A stretch of DNA of 64,000 bases from Litchfieldella anticariensis FP35 = DSM 16096 (GTDB taxonomy: Bacteria > Pseudomonadota > Gammaproteobacteria > Pseudomonadales > Halomonadaceae). This document shows, in pieces, positions 17,700 to 25,657 of this stretch (position 1 is the first letter of the stretch; each line of letters starts with the position of its first letter). The notes below the pieces were generated by a model. That model made no database searches. It was given only the letters and a program-made list of their open reading frames with translations, and was not told where the DNA came from. The stretch is taken from positions 1,088,073-1,152,072 of the forward strand of contig NZ_KE332377.1 in NCBI RefSeq assembly GCF_000409775.1. Direction: 5' to 3'. Both the position numbers and the translations under genes were made by a program.

Positions 17700-18875
17700 T
17701 CATTTTGAGGTCGGCTCGGAAGCAGTAGGCGCCAGTGCGCGTTCCGCCACCGTACAGAACCAGCGCACGCCATACGGCAGCGCTTCATCGTTGAAGTCGT
17801 AGCAGGGATGATGCAGCGAACATTCCCCACCCTGCCCGAGCCAGAGGTAAGCCCCCGGCCGCTCACGCAGCAGGAAGGCGAAGTCCTCCGACGTGAACGC
17901 CGGCCGCGCTGCGAGACTCGCCTGCAGCCCCACGGATGCGGCCGCTTCGATCGCCAGCAGCGCTTCGGCCTCGCTGTTCACTGTTGCCGGATAGTAGCGG
18001 AGATAGTTCACATCGGCTTCGACACCGTGTGCGAGGACGATACCTGCCACGGCGTCGCGCAGCGCGCCCTCGATGCGGTCCTGCACCGCTGGGTCGAAGC
18101 TGCGGACCGTGCCGGTCAAAGCCACCTCGGCCGGCAGCACGTTGTGGCTCGCCCCGCCGCTCACGTGCGTGACCGACAACACCGCCGACTCTGCCGGGTC
18201 GATGCGTCGTGCGACAATAGTGTTCAACTGCCCGACGAGTTGGCTTGCGGCCAGCAGCACGTCGGGAGTGAGGTGCGGTTGCGCCGCATGGCCGCCGCGG
18301 CCACGCAACACGATATCGAAGCGATCGGCCGCTGCCATTATCGGACCAACGCGCGTCTGCGCGTGGCCGACCGGCAGGTCCGGCCAGTTGTGCAGGGCAT
18401 ACACGGCATCGCAAGGAAAGCGCTCGAACAAGCCATGCTCGACCATCACGCGTGCACCGCCATGCCCCTCCTCGGCGGGCTGGAAGATAAAGTGCACCGC
18501 GCCGTCGAAGCGGCGAGTGCGCGCGAGGTGTCGTGCCGCGCCGAGCAGCATCGCGGTGTGCCCATCGTGGCCGCAGCCGTGATGCACGCCGGCGTTGCGG
18601 CTCGCATGCGCAAGACGCGACTGTTCGATGATCGGCAATGCATCCATGTCAGCGCGCAGGCCGATGCTGCGCGTACCCTCGCCGTGCCGCAGCGTGCCGA
18701 CCACACCGGTGCCCGCGATGCCTTCGTGCACCTCGAGCCCGAGCTGGTGCAACTCCGCCGCGACGATGCCGGCAGTACGTTCTTCCTTGAAAGCCAGCTC
18801 CGGATGCGCATGCAGGTCGCGCCTCAGCGCGACCAGCTCGGGCAACAGGTCATCGATCATGTCGGCCGCCATCAT
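17700..18875 (-). CDS. M20 family amidohydrolase (hippurate hydrolase-like)
   Basis: A 391-residue M20D metallohydrolase. RRDLHAHPEL near the start, LRADMDALP, the metal motif GCGHDGHTAMLLGAA (His and Asp ligands), and QPAEEGHGGA with the catalytic Glu pair are all visible. Family members hydrolyse N-acyl or amide bonds of amino acids such as hippurate or N-acetyl amino acids; the substrate here is not evident. It is transcribed toward the amine oxidase promoter region and lies downstream of the GNAT gene on the same strand, possibly in one operon with it. Confidence 0.88.
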   Translation of the reverse strand: MMAADMIDDLLPELVALRRDLHAHPELAFKEERTAGIVAAELHQLGLEVHEGIAGTGVVGTLRHGEGTRSIGLRADMDALPIIEQSRLAHASRNAGVHHGCGHDGHTAMLLGAARHLARTRRFDGAVHFIFQPAEEGHGGARVMVEHGLFERFPCDAVYALHNWPDLPVGHAQTRVGPIMAAADRFDIVLRGRGGHAAQPHLTPDVLLAASQLVGQLNTIVARRIDPAESAVLSVTHVSGGASHNVLPAEVALTGTVRSFDPAVQDRIEGALRDAVAGIVLAHGVEADVNYLRYYPATVNSEAEALLAIEAAASVGLQASLAARPAFTSEDFAFLLRERPGAYLWLGQGGECSLHHPCYDFNDEALPYGVRWFCTVAERALAPTASEPTSK

Positions 18876-18993
18876 TGTCCAGCCTCGATCGCATCGGCGA
18901 ACGCTGGAGTAGGCAAGTTCTCCAACGAATCTCTGGGTTCTGCCCCTTTGGCGAGAGGCGACTGAGACATAACGCTGTTCATTTGGCGTACTC

Positions 18994-19860
18994 CTAACCT
19001 AATGATTGACTGCAAAGTGCGAAGAGCCGGGCGTCCCCAGAGGGCTGCGGTGGCGTTCCCCGCACCATGGCCGTCACCGTATCAACGCGCTTCAAGCCTC
19101 TTGTTTCCAGCCATGAACCGAGGTCGGAGACGCCCGGGATGTCCACCCTTATGAAGGTGTCCGGCAATTTGGAGATGGCGTCCTCGATGAGGGTCTGCGC
19201 CTGCGTAACGTCCGCCGCAACCACGGGGCCGATCACATAGCCACGCCCGAAACGCCGGCAGGCGGCGTAACCCGTCACGACACCGTTGCGGGCAATGACG
19301 CTCAACCGCCCTGCCTGCGCCAGACACTGCAAGAGACGGCCCCTCGGCATGCCGACCGTCTCGCTATCCAGCTCATCGATCATTGGCAGCTCGCTGACCT
19401 CGGCGGCCCGGATACAGTCCAACTCCGGAGAGGGCAATTTCCGCGTAGGCACACCTTGATGCTGATGCACCTCACCAATGGGCAGGAACCCGCGGTGACC
19501 GTAGAGCGCCAACCCCTCCTGTGTGGAATTGAGCAGCAGGGTCTGCGATCCCGCGTCGTCCAGAAGCGCGTCGAAGAGGCGTGCGCCATAGCCGCGCCCC
19601 TGAGCCGCGTTGGCGACAATGATCATGCCTAGCGTGGCGAAGGCAGGGCCATACTGCCACCGCATGGCGGTACCAATCAGCATGCCATTCTGTTCGAGTG
19701 CCAAGCCCTCTCCCAGCCCCTGGGCGAAGGCCCAATCCTCCAGGCGGTAGGGCCATCCCAACTCGGTCGATAGTCCCAATGCCTGTTGCAGGTGCTCGGT
19801 AGTGAACCTGGACAGCTCCGGGGCCTGCACTTCCACTGCCTCGTTACTTCGCTCTGACAT
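18994..19860 (-). CDS. Two-domain GNAT family N-acetyltransferase (paralog 1)
   Basis: A 288-residue protein. The N-terminal GNAT domain has the acetyl-CoA loop ANAAQGRGYGARL (about residues 96-108) and SLYGHRGF-like ALYGHRGFLPIG. The C-terminal half has a second GNAT-like fold with RRFGRGYVIGPVVA, as in Acetyltransf_18-type proteins. Two further paralogs lie at 21771 and 22885. The acyl acceptor is unknown; the neighbourhood suggests an amine or amino acid. I chose the ATG at 19860 (AGAGGT upstream), because the longer frame lacks family similarity. Confidence 0.8.
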   Translation of the reverse strand: MSERSNEAVEVQAPELSRFTTEHLQQALGLSTELGWPYRLEDWAFAQGLGEGLALEQNGMLIGTAMRWQYGPAFATLGMIIVANAAQGRGYGARLFDALLDDAGSQTLLLNSTQEGLALYGHRGFLPIGEVHQHQGVPTRKLPSPELDCIRAAEVSELPMIDELDSETVGMPRGRLLQCLAQAGRLSVIARNGVVTGYAACRRFGRGYVIGPVVAADVTQAQTLIEDAISKLPDTFIRVDIPGVSDLGSWLETRGLKRVDTVTAMVRGTPPQPSGDARLFALCSQSLG

Positions 19861-19863
19861 GTC

Positions 19864-20022
19864 ACCGCACCTCTGCCGTTCATTTGCTATTAGTGTAAGT
19901 AGCCCGACGATGCCAGTTGTACCGTTCTCGTTCGGACCCGGCATATTTTCCGCTGAATTCCACAATGACGACGAAACAAGATGCCGGAGCATGAGGACGG
20001 GACCGAGGCTGTCGTAATCATC
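19864..20022 (-). promoter_or_regulatory. Duplicated promoter region, copy U2
   Basis: Aligns with 17498-17648. Its minus-strand core CGTCGGGCTACTTACACTAA lies just upstream of the GNAT start codon. A GAATTCAGCGGAAAATATG block has counterparts at 17576-17600 and, in altered form, near 22795. Confidence 0.65.
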
Positions 20023-20155
20023 CTCACCCTGTTGCATCAGCGCACGGATCACATACCCCATGCTTCTCAATCACGCGACCCGAGCGGCAGTTATCCGGAT
20101 AGCTCGGCACGCCCTCAAATGTCAGGGTGGTGGAACCGAATGGCGCGTACAGAAC

Positions 20156-20581
20156 TCATTGAGTTGCGGCTTGCATGCAGCGTGTTCTGTACTGACGCGG
20201 CGTCATTCCACACAGGCGTTTGAAGTGCCTCGCCAAATGACTTTGGTCGAAAAAGCCGACCTCGCTAGCAACCTCCGTCGGCCGCTGTCCCTGCTCCATC
20301 ATGAACTGCGCCTGCCGGACCCGTACCTGGCAGACATAGCGATAGGGGGAAACCCCGACATGCCGACGGAATTGCTTGGCCAGACTGAAACGCGTCATGC
20401 CTACACATTCCGCCAGATCGTCGAGGTTGATCGGCTCGTAGAAGTTCTCATCGATATATTGCTTGGCCATCGCGACCGCCAGCGCCGCGTCTTCTTCGGC
20501 TCCCGCTCCGTCGGTCACAGAGCCGCCGTCATGCCGCGCAGGCGAGCTTCCCCAATTCACGTTCATGTTCATGTTCCGCAC
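20156..20581 (-). CDS. AraC family transcriptional regulator, short form
   Basis: A 141-residue protein consisting mainly of the two HTH motifs of the AraC/XylS DNA-binding domain: NLDDLAECVGMTRFSLAKQF and PTEVASEVGFFDQSHLARHF, ending in PRQYR. The N-terminal 35 residues are low-complexity and carry no recognisable sensor domain. It lies between the GNAT and HAD genes on the same strand and is a candidate regulator of the duplicated promoters. The start is uncertain: GTG at 20581 or one of two ATG codons just downstream. Confidence 0.82.
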   Translation of the reverse strand: MRNMNMNVNWGSSPARHDGGSVTDGAGAEEDAALAVAMAKQYIDENFYEPINLDDLAECVGMTRFSLAKQFRRHVGVSPYRYVCQVRVRQAQFMMEQGQRPTEVASEVGFFDQSHLARHFKRLCGMTPRQYRTRCMQAATQ

Positions 20582-20679
20582 TTTCAGGCCAAAGTCATCG
20601 GATCTCCTGCATGACCGGGAACGGGCACAGCTGCGGCGAAGACGTCAGCTCCCGCGCCGGGCTGTGCCTCATGCCGCGA

Positions 20680-21348
20680 TCAGAGCCCGACCAGTGCCGG
20701 CAAGCCACTGAGATCGCTAATCTCGTGATAGTTGTAGTAGGGAGTCGACGGCTCATGGCCTCGAGCGACAAAAACCTTGTTCTTGATTCCCATGTCGTGG
20801 GCCGTCATCAGGTCGTAACGCAGGCTAGACGACACATGCAGGATGTCCTCCGGCCCACATCCGAGCATATCCAGCATGTACTCGAAGCCTTTCATATGCG
20901 GCTTGTAGGATTGCACCTGCTGTGCGGTATAAACGCGATGGAAAGGCGCACCCAGCTTCTCGATATTGTGCGGGATCTGCTCGTCCATCGCATTGGTCAG
21001 CGCCACCAGCGGATACTCCTTGGCCAGCTTGGCCAGCGCGCCCGGCACGTCCGGCCACGGCCCCCAGGTCGGTACTGCCTCGTAGAACCTCATACCCTCG
21101 TTGTCACGGTATTCAATCCCCCAGCGACGGCAGGTGCGCCGTATGGCGTTGCACACCACCTGATCGTAGGGCTTCCAATCACCGAGGACTTCGTCGAGCC
21201 GGTAGGCCGCGAAATCGCGGGTAAACTGATCCATATCGGCCGCCGCGATGCGGTCGGCGAAGATTTCGCGCGCTGTAGGGGCCATCGCAAAATTGATCAG
21301 CGTGCCGTAGCAGTCAAAGCTGATGTATTTGGGCCTCAATATGGTCAT
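20680..21348 (-). CDS. HAD superfamily protein annotated as haloacid dehalogenase type II (copy 1)
   Basis: A 222-residue HAD hydrolase. Motif I is FDCYGTL (residues 11-17, nucleophilic Asp), motif II is LTNAM, the motif III Lys is in SYKPHMKGFEY, and motif IV is SSSLRYDLMTAHDMG. The fold is that of type II haloacid dehalogenases, but the SSN of the dehalogenase active site reads SSS, so a phosphatase-like or other activity is as likely. The paralog at 42596 is about 60 percent similar by eye and precedes a peptide ABC operon. Confidence 0.8.
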   Translation of the reverse strand: MTILRPKYISFDCYGTLINFAMAPTAREIFADRIAAADMDQFTRDFAAYRLDEVLGDWKPYDQVVCNAIRRTCRRWGIEYRDNEGMRFYEAVPTWGPWPDVPGALAKLAKEYPLVALTNAMDEQIPHNIEKLGAPFHRVYTAQQVQSYKPHMKGFEYMLDMLGCGPEDILHVSSSLRYDLMTAHDMGIKNKVFVARGHEPSTPYYNYHEISDLSGLPALVGL

Positions 21349-21770
21349 CTTGGTATACTCCGCTTATCAATGGGTTGGTCTTCATCCGAGCTTCGCTCGC
21401 CCGTCTTGTCTGAATGTTGAAGAGGCCTTCCCGCCGGTTCCCGCTCGATACAGGCCCATCCTTGAAACTATTACACCACCCTTGAAGAGCGACTTTGCCT
21501 CGATTTCTCCTCGCCCAGGCACAGAAACATTGGTATTAGTCGCACTACACGGCAGAAACTGCCGTATAGAAAGCAACGGCTATCGATTGCCCAGCTATCT
21601 CGCCCCCCGGCAAGAACGTCCTAGTATTGGTGCGTCTCCAATGCCAGACTAAAATCCCCACGGTGGAACCTTTTACGCATCGCCATCAGTGCCAGCCGTA
21701 CCCCCATAGCCGATCACCGGTGCTGCTACGCCTGCCAGGCAGACCCAGAAAAGAACTCGTCGAGGAAGTC
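21349..21770. other. Long intergenic region between divergent HAD and GNAT genes
   Basis: This 422-bp stretch has no convincing gene. It holds a dyad CGGCA-N5-TGCCG (21551-21565) and, at 21611-21646, a block CAAGAACGTCCTAGTATT followed by TCTCCAATGCCAGA. That block recurs at 22824-22859 before the next GNAT gene, so it probably contains a shared promoter. Confidence 0.5.
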
Positions 21771-22655
21771 ATGTCAGTGTCCAACGAGATGTCAAAGCGC
21801 CTGCAGACCTACGAGCTGACGATAAGAGACATTCAGGAAGCCGATATCGACAAGCTGCATCAGTTGTCGGTCGGTGTTGGCTGGCCGCACCGACCCGACG
21901 ATTGGCGCCTGCTGCTGCAACTCGGGAAGGGCTATGTCGGTTGCGACGAGATCGGACGGATCGTCGGCTCGGCGATGTGGTTTCCGATGGGGGACGATTT
22001 CGTCACCATTGGAATGGTCATCACATCGCCGCGGCTCCAGGCGTTGGGAGCCGGACGCTGGCTGATGAAACATGTCATGCGAGAGTGCAGTGGCCGCCAC
22101 ATCCAATTGAATGCGCCCCAGGCAGCCCATCGCCTCTACGAGTCCCTTGCGTTCGAGCCCGTTGCCGAGGTTCTCCAGCTTCAGGGCGAGGCAGTCGATC
22201 CCGGCGAGGTCCCAATACCGGCCGGCGCACAGATTCGTACGCTTGCCGCAACGGATCTGGTGGACATGGCCCAGCTCGACAAAGCAGCCTTCGGAGCGGA
22301 CAGAACCACCATCCTTGCTGCGCTTCTCGACCGTTCCAACGGCACGGTACTGATACGCGACGGGCGCATGGCCGGCTTTGCACTGTGCCGCAAGTTCGGC
22401 CGTGGCCATGTCGTAGGCCCGGTTGTCGCAAGGGATGCCGCCGACGCCATCGCCCTGACCGCTCCCCATGTAGCGGCTCATGCAGGAAGCTTTCTCCGGG
22501 TCGACACGGCCCAGACCATGGGCGGATTCACGGACTTCCTCAACCATTGCGGCCTATCGGAGTTTGACAGGGTGACAACGATGTCTCGCGAGCCAAGGCC
22601 ACGGGACGATACCGGGATCTACACGTTTGCACTCGCGGGCCATACTCTCGGCTAA
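21771..22655 (+). CDS. Two-domain GNAT family N-acetyltransferase (paralog 2)
   Basis: A 294-residue paralog of the proteins at 18994 and 22885. Shared landmarks are GWPHRPDDWRLLLQLG near residue 40, the acetyl-CoA loop SPRLQALGAGRWLM, and RKFGRGHVVGPVVA in the C-terminal domain. The acetyl-CoA loop departs from the usual Q/R-x-x-G-x-G/A pattern, with QALGAG. The ATG at 21771 follows GAGGAA. The stop codon lies inside an 18-bp sequence resembling the terminal repeat of the MITE-like element. Substrate unknown. Confidence 0.8.
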   Translation: MSVSNEMSKRLQTYELTIRDIQEADIDKLHQLSVGVGWPHRPDDWRLLLQLGKGYVGCDEIGRIVGSAMWFPMGDDFVTIGMVITSPRLQALGAGRWLMKHVMRECSGRHIQLNAPQAAHRLYESLAFEPVAEVLQLQGEAVDPGEVPIPAGAQIRTLAATDLVDMAQLDKAAFGADRTTILAALLDRSNGTVLIRDGRMAGFALCRKFGRGHVVGPVVARDAADAIALTAPHVAAHAGSFLRVDTAQTMGGFTDFLNHCGLSEFDRVTTMSREPRPRDDTGIYTFALAGHTLG

Positions 22656-22670
22656 GCTCTGTCCGAAAAC
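22653..22670. repeat. Solo end of the inverted-repeat element
   Basis: CTAAGCTCTGTCCGAAAA matches the left end of copy 1 (CTAAGGCTTGTCCGAAAA) at about 15 of 18 positions and contains the TAA stop of the GNAT gene. The rest of the element is absent. Confidence 0.45.
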
Positions 22671-22884
22671 TTAGCAATCTCCCGGTTTTGAGCGATAGGA
22701 ATGCACGTCATCGCCCGCCGAACTTTGTGCCGGAATGTCGGCTGAGACCGGCACTATCTGCGCTTCAATTCTCTTCTGCGAAGGTTGCTGCCGAATTGCG
22801 GCAAATCCATGTCATTGGACAAGAACGTCCTAGTATTCGTTGTTCTCAAACGCCAGAGTAACAAGGGATACGGAGGAACTTGCC

Positions 22885-23745
22885 ATGGCAACCCAAAACT
22901 CTAAAACTGAAATTACCTACCGCCACATGTTGGAAAGCGATTACCCTGCCGCTTATCAGTTGTCACAGGCGGTGCGCTGGCCGCACCGACTGGAAGACTG
23001 GCAGTTCCTGCATCGAGTCGGCAGCGGCTTTGTCGCCGAACGTAACGGCCAACCCATCGGCACAGCGCTATGCTGGTGCCATGGCGATGATTACGGCTCG
23101 CTAGGTATGGTGATCGTCTCACCCGAGGCACAAGGCAACGGCATCGGTGGCGAACTGATGAACCGACTACTGGAGGAACTTGGCGAGCGCAACATCCTGC
23201 TCTGCGCTACTCCTGCCGGGCAGCCGCTCTATGAACGGCTCGGATTCAAGGCGATCGGCAGGATCCATCAACATCAGGGAACCATCGCTCCGCCCGAAGT
23301 CATCGCGCCTCCCGAGGGTGAAGATATCCGTCCGATCGAGAACAATGACGGCCCCAGACTGGCTGAACTGGCTGCCCACGCCTGCGGTATGCCGCGCGCA
23401 GCGCTGCTCGATTCGCTACTGAACGTCTCCGAAGGTATCGTCCTCGACAATGACGGCGAGCTAACCGGTTTCGCGTTGATGCGCCGTTTTGGACGCGGGT
23501 ATGTGATTGGCCCGGTGGTCGCGCTCGATGTTGATCGCGCCAAGGCCATGACCAGTTACTTGATAGGCCTCTGTGTCGACTCTTTTGTGCGTATCGACGT
23601 GCCTGACTCAAGCGAATTGAGCCCTTGGCTCAACGAGATCGGACTCGTGCAGGTGGATACTCCCGTCGTCATGGTACGCGGTGCACCCCCGCATGCGGAT
23701 CCCAGCATGCGCCAGTTTGCCGTCAGTGGCCAGGCGATTGGCTAA
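22885..23745 (+). CDS. Two-domain GNAT family N-acetyltransferase (paralog 3)
   Basis: A 286-residue paralog with RWPHRLEDWQFLHRVGSG (about residue 36 on), the acetyl-CoA loop SPEAQGNGIGGELM, and the second-domain motif RRFGRGYVIGPVVA, identical in large part to paralog 1. Start chosen at 22885 with GGAGGAA upstream. The promoter block CAAGAACGTCCTAGTATT before it is shared with paralog 2. Three versions within 5 kb suggest related acceptors handled by one catabolic region. Confidence 0.82.
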   Translation: MATQNSKTEITYRHMLESDYPAAYQLSQAVRWPHRLEDWQFLHRVGSGFVAERNGQPIGTALCWCHGDDYGSLGMVIVSPEAQGNGIGGELMNRLLEELGERNILLCATPAGQPLYERLGFKAIGRIHQHQGTIAPPEVIAPPEGEDIRPIENNDGPRLAELAAHACGMPRAALLDSLLNVSEGIVLDNDGELTGFALMRRFGRGYVIGPVVALDVDRAKAMTSYLIGLCVDSFVRIDVPDSSELSPWLNEIGLVQVDTPVVMVRGAPPHADPSMRQFAVSGQAIG

Positions 23746-23821
23746 GCCTAGTTAGATAGAGGATTATCTCCCAAAGCTGGGAATGGCCGCAGCCCCCTAC
23801 CCCTGAAAGGAACAATGAGAA

Positions 23822-24748
23822 ATGAGTTTTCTCTACAAGTCCGAGCCAGTTCGCGGCGCCCGCTGGGCGGAACTGTTCGCGGCACAGACACCGGAGATCG
23901 ATTTTCATATATGGCCATCCACCGGCGACCCGGCCCAGGTTCGCTATCTAGCCGCCTGGCAGCCGCCGGAAAACCTTGCGGATACCTTTCCCAACCTGGA
24001 ACTGGTGTTCTCGATTGGGGCCGGTGTCGATCAATTCGACCTTTCCTGCATACCGGCCCATATACCGGTCGTACGCATGGTCGAAGCCGGCCTGGTCGCC
24101 GGCATGGTCGAATATGCGACACTGGCCGTACTAGCCGCTCATCGCGACTGGATTACCTATGCCGCCCAACAACGCGAGGGCGTCTGGAAGCCGATGCCGG
24201 TCCGCACTGCGAGTTCGCGGCGTGTCGGGGTGCTTGGCATGGGCGTCCTGGGCAAAGCGGTACTCGAGAAACTGCACGGCTTCGGATTCCAATGCGCAGG
24301 CTGGAGCCGCTCCGAGAAAGACATGCCTGGCATCGAATGCTTCGCCGGCGAAGACGGACTGCAGGACTTCCTTGCGCGTACCGATATCCTGGTATGCCTA
24401 CTACCGCTGACTGCCGAGACCCGCGGCATTCTCTCGCGTCAGCTGTTCCAGCACCTTCCGCAAGGCGCCGTTCTGATCAATCTCGGACGAGGCGATCACC
24501 TGGTCGAAGCCGACCTGCTGGACGCCCTTGACCGCAACCAGCTCTCGGCAGCAATTCTCGATGTCTGTCGCGTCGAACCGTTGCCACAGAATCATCCTAT
24601 CTGGCAGCATCCACGCGTCATGTTGACGCCTCATATCGCCAGCATGACCCAGCCGGATACGTCCGCCGAGGCCGTGCTCGACAACCTGCGCCGGCACCGG
24701 GAAGGGTTGCCGCTGGTCGGCCTGGTGGACCGCGAGCGTGGTTACTGA
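23822..24748 (+). CDS. ghrA: D-2-hydroxyacid dehydrogenase, glyoxylate/hydroxypyruvate reductase A-like
   Basis: A 308-residue NAD(P)H-dependent 2-ketoacid reductase. The Rossmann motif GVLGMGVLGKAV (about residues 138-149) is followed by the catalytic Arg in INLGRGDHLVE, the Glu in CRVEPLP and the His in TPHIASMTQP. Length and motifs fit GhrA, which reduces glyoxylate and hydroxypyruvate in the cytoplasm. In this cluster it could dispose of 2-ketoacids made by amino acid oxidation. It follows the third GNAT gene by 76 bp. Confidence 0.85.
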   Translation: MSFLYKSEPVRGARWAELFAAQTPEIDFHIWPSTGDPAQVRYLAAWQPPENLADTFPNLELVFSIGAGVDQFDLSCIPAHIPVVRMVEAGLVAGMVEYATLAVLAAHRDWITYAAQQREGVWKPMPVRTASSRRVGVLGMGVLGKAVLEKLHGFGFQCAGWSRSEKDMPGIECFAGEDGLQDFLARTDILVCLLPLTAETRGILSRQLFQHLPQGAVLINLGRGDHLVEADLLDALDRNQLSAAILDVCRVEPLPQNHPIWQHPRVMLTPHIASMTQPDTSAEAVLDNLRRHREGLPLVGLVDRERGY

Positions 24749-24846
24749 GTCTGCCGCATCGCCTGGCTGTCATGTCATCATCGATGCCGTAGCGCTTGCG
24801 GTATTGCACTTGCTACAGCGCACGCGCGCTGCGATAACGGTCGTGA

Positions 24847-24879
24847 GCGACGCACCCCACCCGGTTAATGGTGCGTCGC
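24847..24879. promoter_or_regulatory. Long inverted repeat upstream of the Lrp-type gene
   Basis: A perfect 10-bp dyad, GCGACGCACC (24847-24856) and GGTGCGTCGC (24870-24879), with a 13-bp centre and no T-run. It ends about 50 bp before the regulator gene, so an autoregulatory operator is more likely than a terminator for ghrA, though both are possible. Confidence 0.5.
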
Positions 24880-24930
24880 ACTACCACCTGTTACTATCTG
24901 TCTGATCGACCGAACCGAGCGGAGTTCTCG

Positions 24931-25425
24931 ATGAGCAGCGCCCCTAAACTGGATCGCCTCGATATACGTATTCTGAGCCATTTACAGCGCCACGGTCGAA
25001 TTTCGAATGTCGACCTGGCCGATGCTGTCGGCCTCTCCCCCAGCCCCTGTCTGACCCGCGTCAAACGCCTCGAGAAGGCGGGATATATCACCGACTATAG
25101 CGCCAATATTCAGCTCGAAAAGCTGGGCAGCATACAGAGGGTCTTCGCCCAGATTACACTGTCCGATCATAGGCTCGAGGATTTCTCCCGGTTCGAATCC
25201 TACATTCGCAAGGTGGACGAAGTCATGGAGTGTCATCTGGTAAGCGGCGGCTTCGATTATCAGTTGACATTCCTGACCCGCAATGTCGTCCATTATCAGA
25301 GCGTCATGGAAGATCTGCTCGAGCAGAGCATCGGCATCGATAAATATTTCAGCTTTATCGTGATCAAATCGCCCATCGTCAAGCAGTACTACCCGATCGA
25401 AAACCTGCTCAGCACCAATGAGTGA
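24931..25425 (+). CDS. Lrp/AsnC family transcriptional regulator
   Basis: A 164-residue regulator. The N-terminal HTH is LDRLDIRILSHLQRHGRISN followed by LADAVGLSPSPCLTRVKRLE, and the RAM ligand domain follows with DEVMECHLVSGGFDYQL. Such proteins respond to amino acids and usually control nearby catabolic genes. Placement between ghrA and a semialdehyde dehydrogenase suggests local control. The ATG at 24931 has GCGGAG upstream; earlier in-frame codons are not conserved. Confidence 0.9.
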   Translation: MSSAPKLDRLDIRILSHLQRHGRISNVDLADAVGLSPSPCLTRVKRLEKAGYITDYSANIQLEKLGSIQRVFAQITLSDHRLEDFSRFESYIRKVDEVMECHLVSGGFDYQLTFLTRNVVHYQSVMEDLLEQSIGIDKYFSFIVIKSPIVKQYYPIENLLSTNE

Positions 25426-25657
25426 ATGCACGATACGCCGGGTTCCCTCCACCGCCCCGGCCACGGCATAAGCTTCCGAATCCCGCCTGGAAAACGCACG
25501 ATCCTGCGATTTGAACACTTCATTTCGACAGCCCCGGTCGAGTGGAAATGCCTACCATAGTGTCAATGCCACGGCCTTCGCGGTCGGGCTGAAACCGGGG
25601 GCAGCGACATCCCGCCGCCCAGCATCGACACCTATCCGACATTTCAAGGCAGCAGAC

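Noticed and set aside
17808-18965. 385-codon plus-strand frame opposite the M20 amidohydrolase
   Set aside because: Antisense shadow; the minus strand has the full metal-site motifs.
20680-21348. True L-2-haloacid dehalogenase
   Set aside because: The active-site Asn position reads Ser and no haloacid context exists, so only HAD superfamily membership is claimed.
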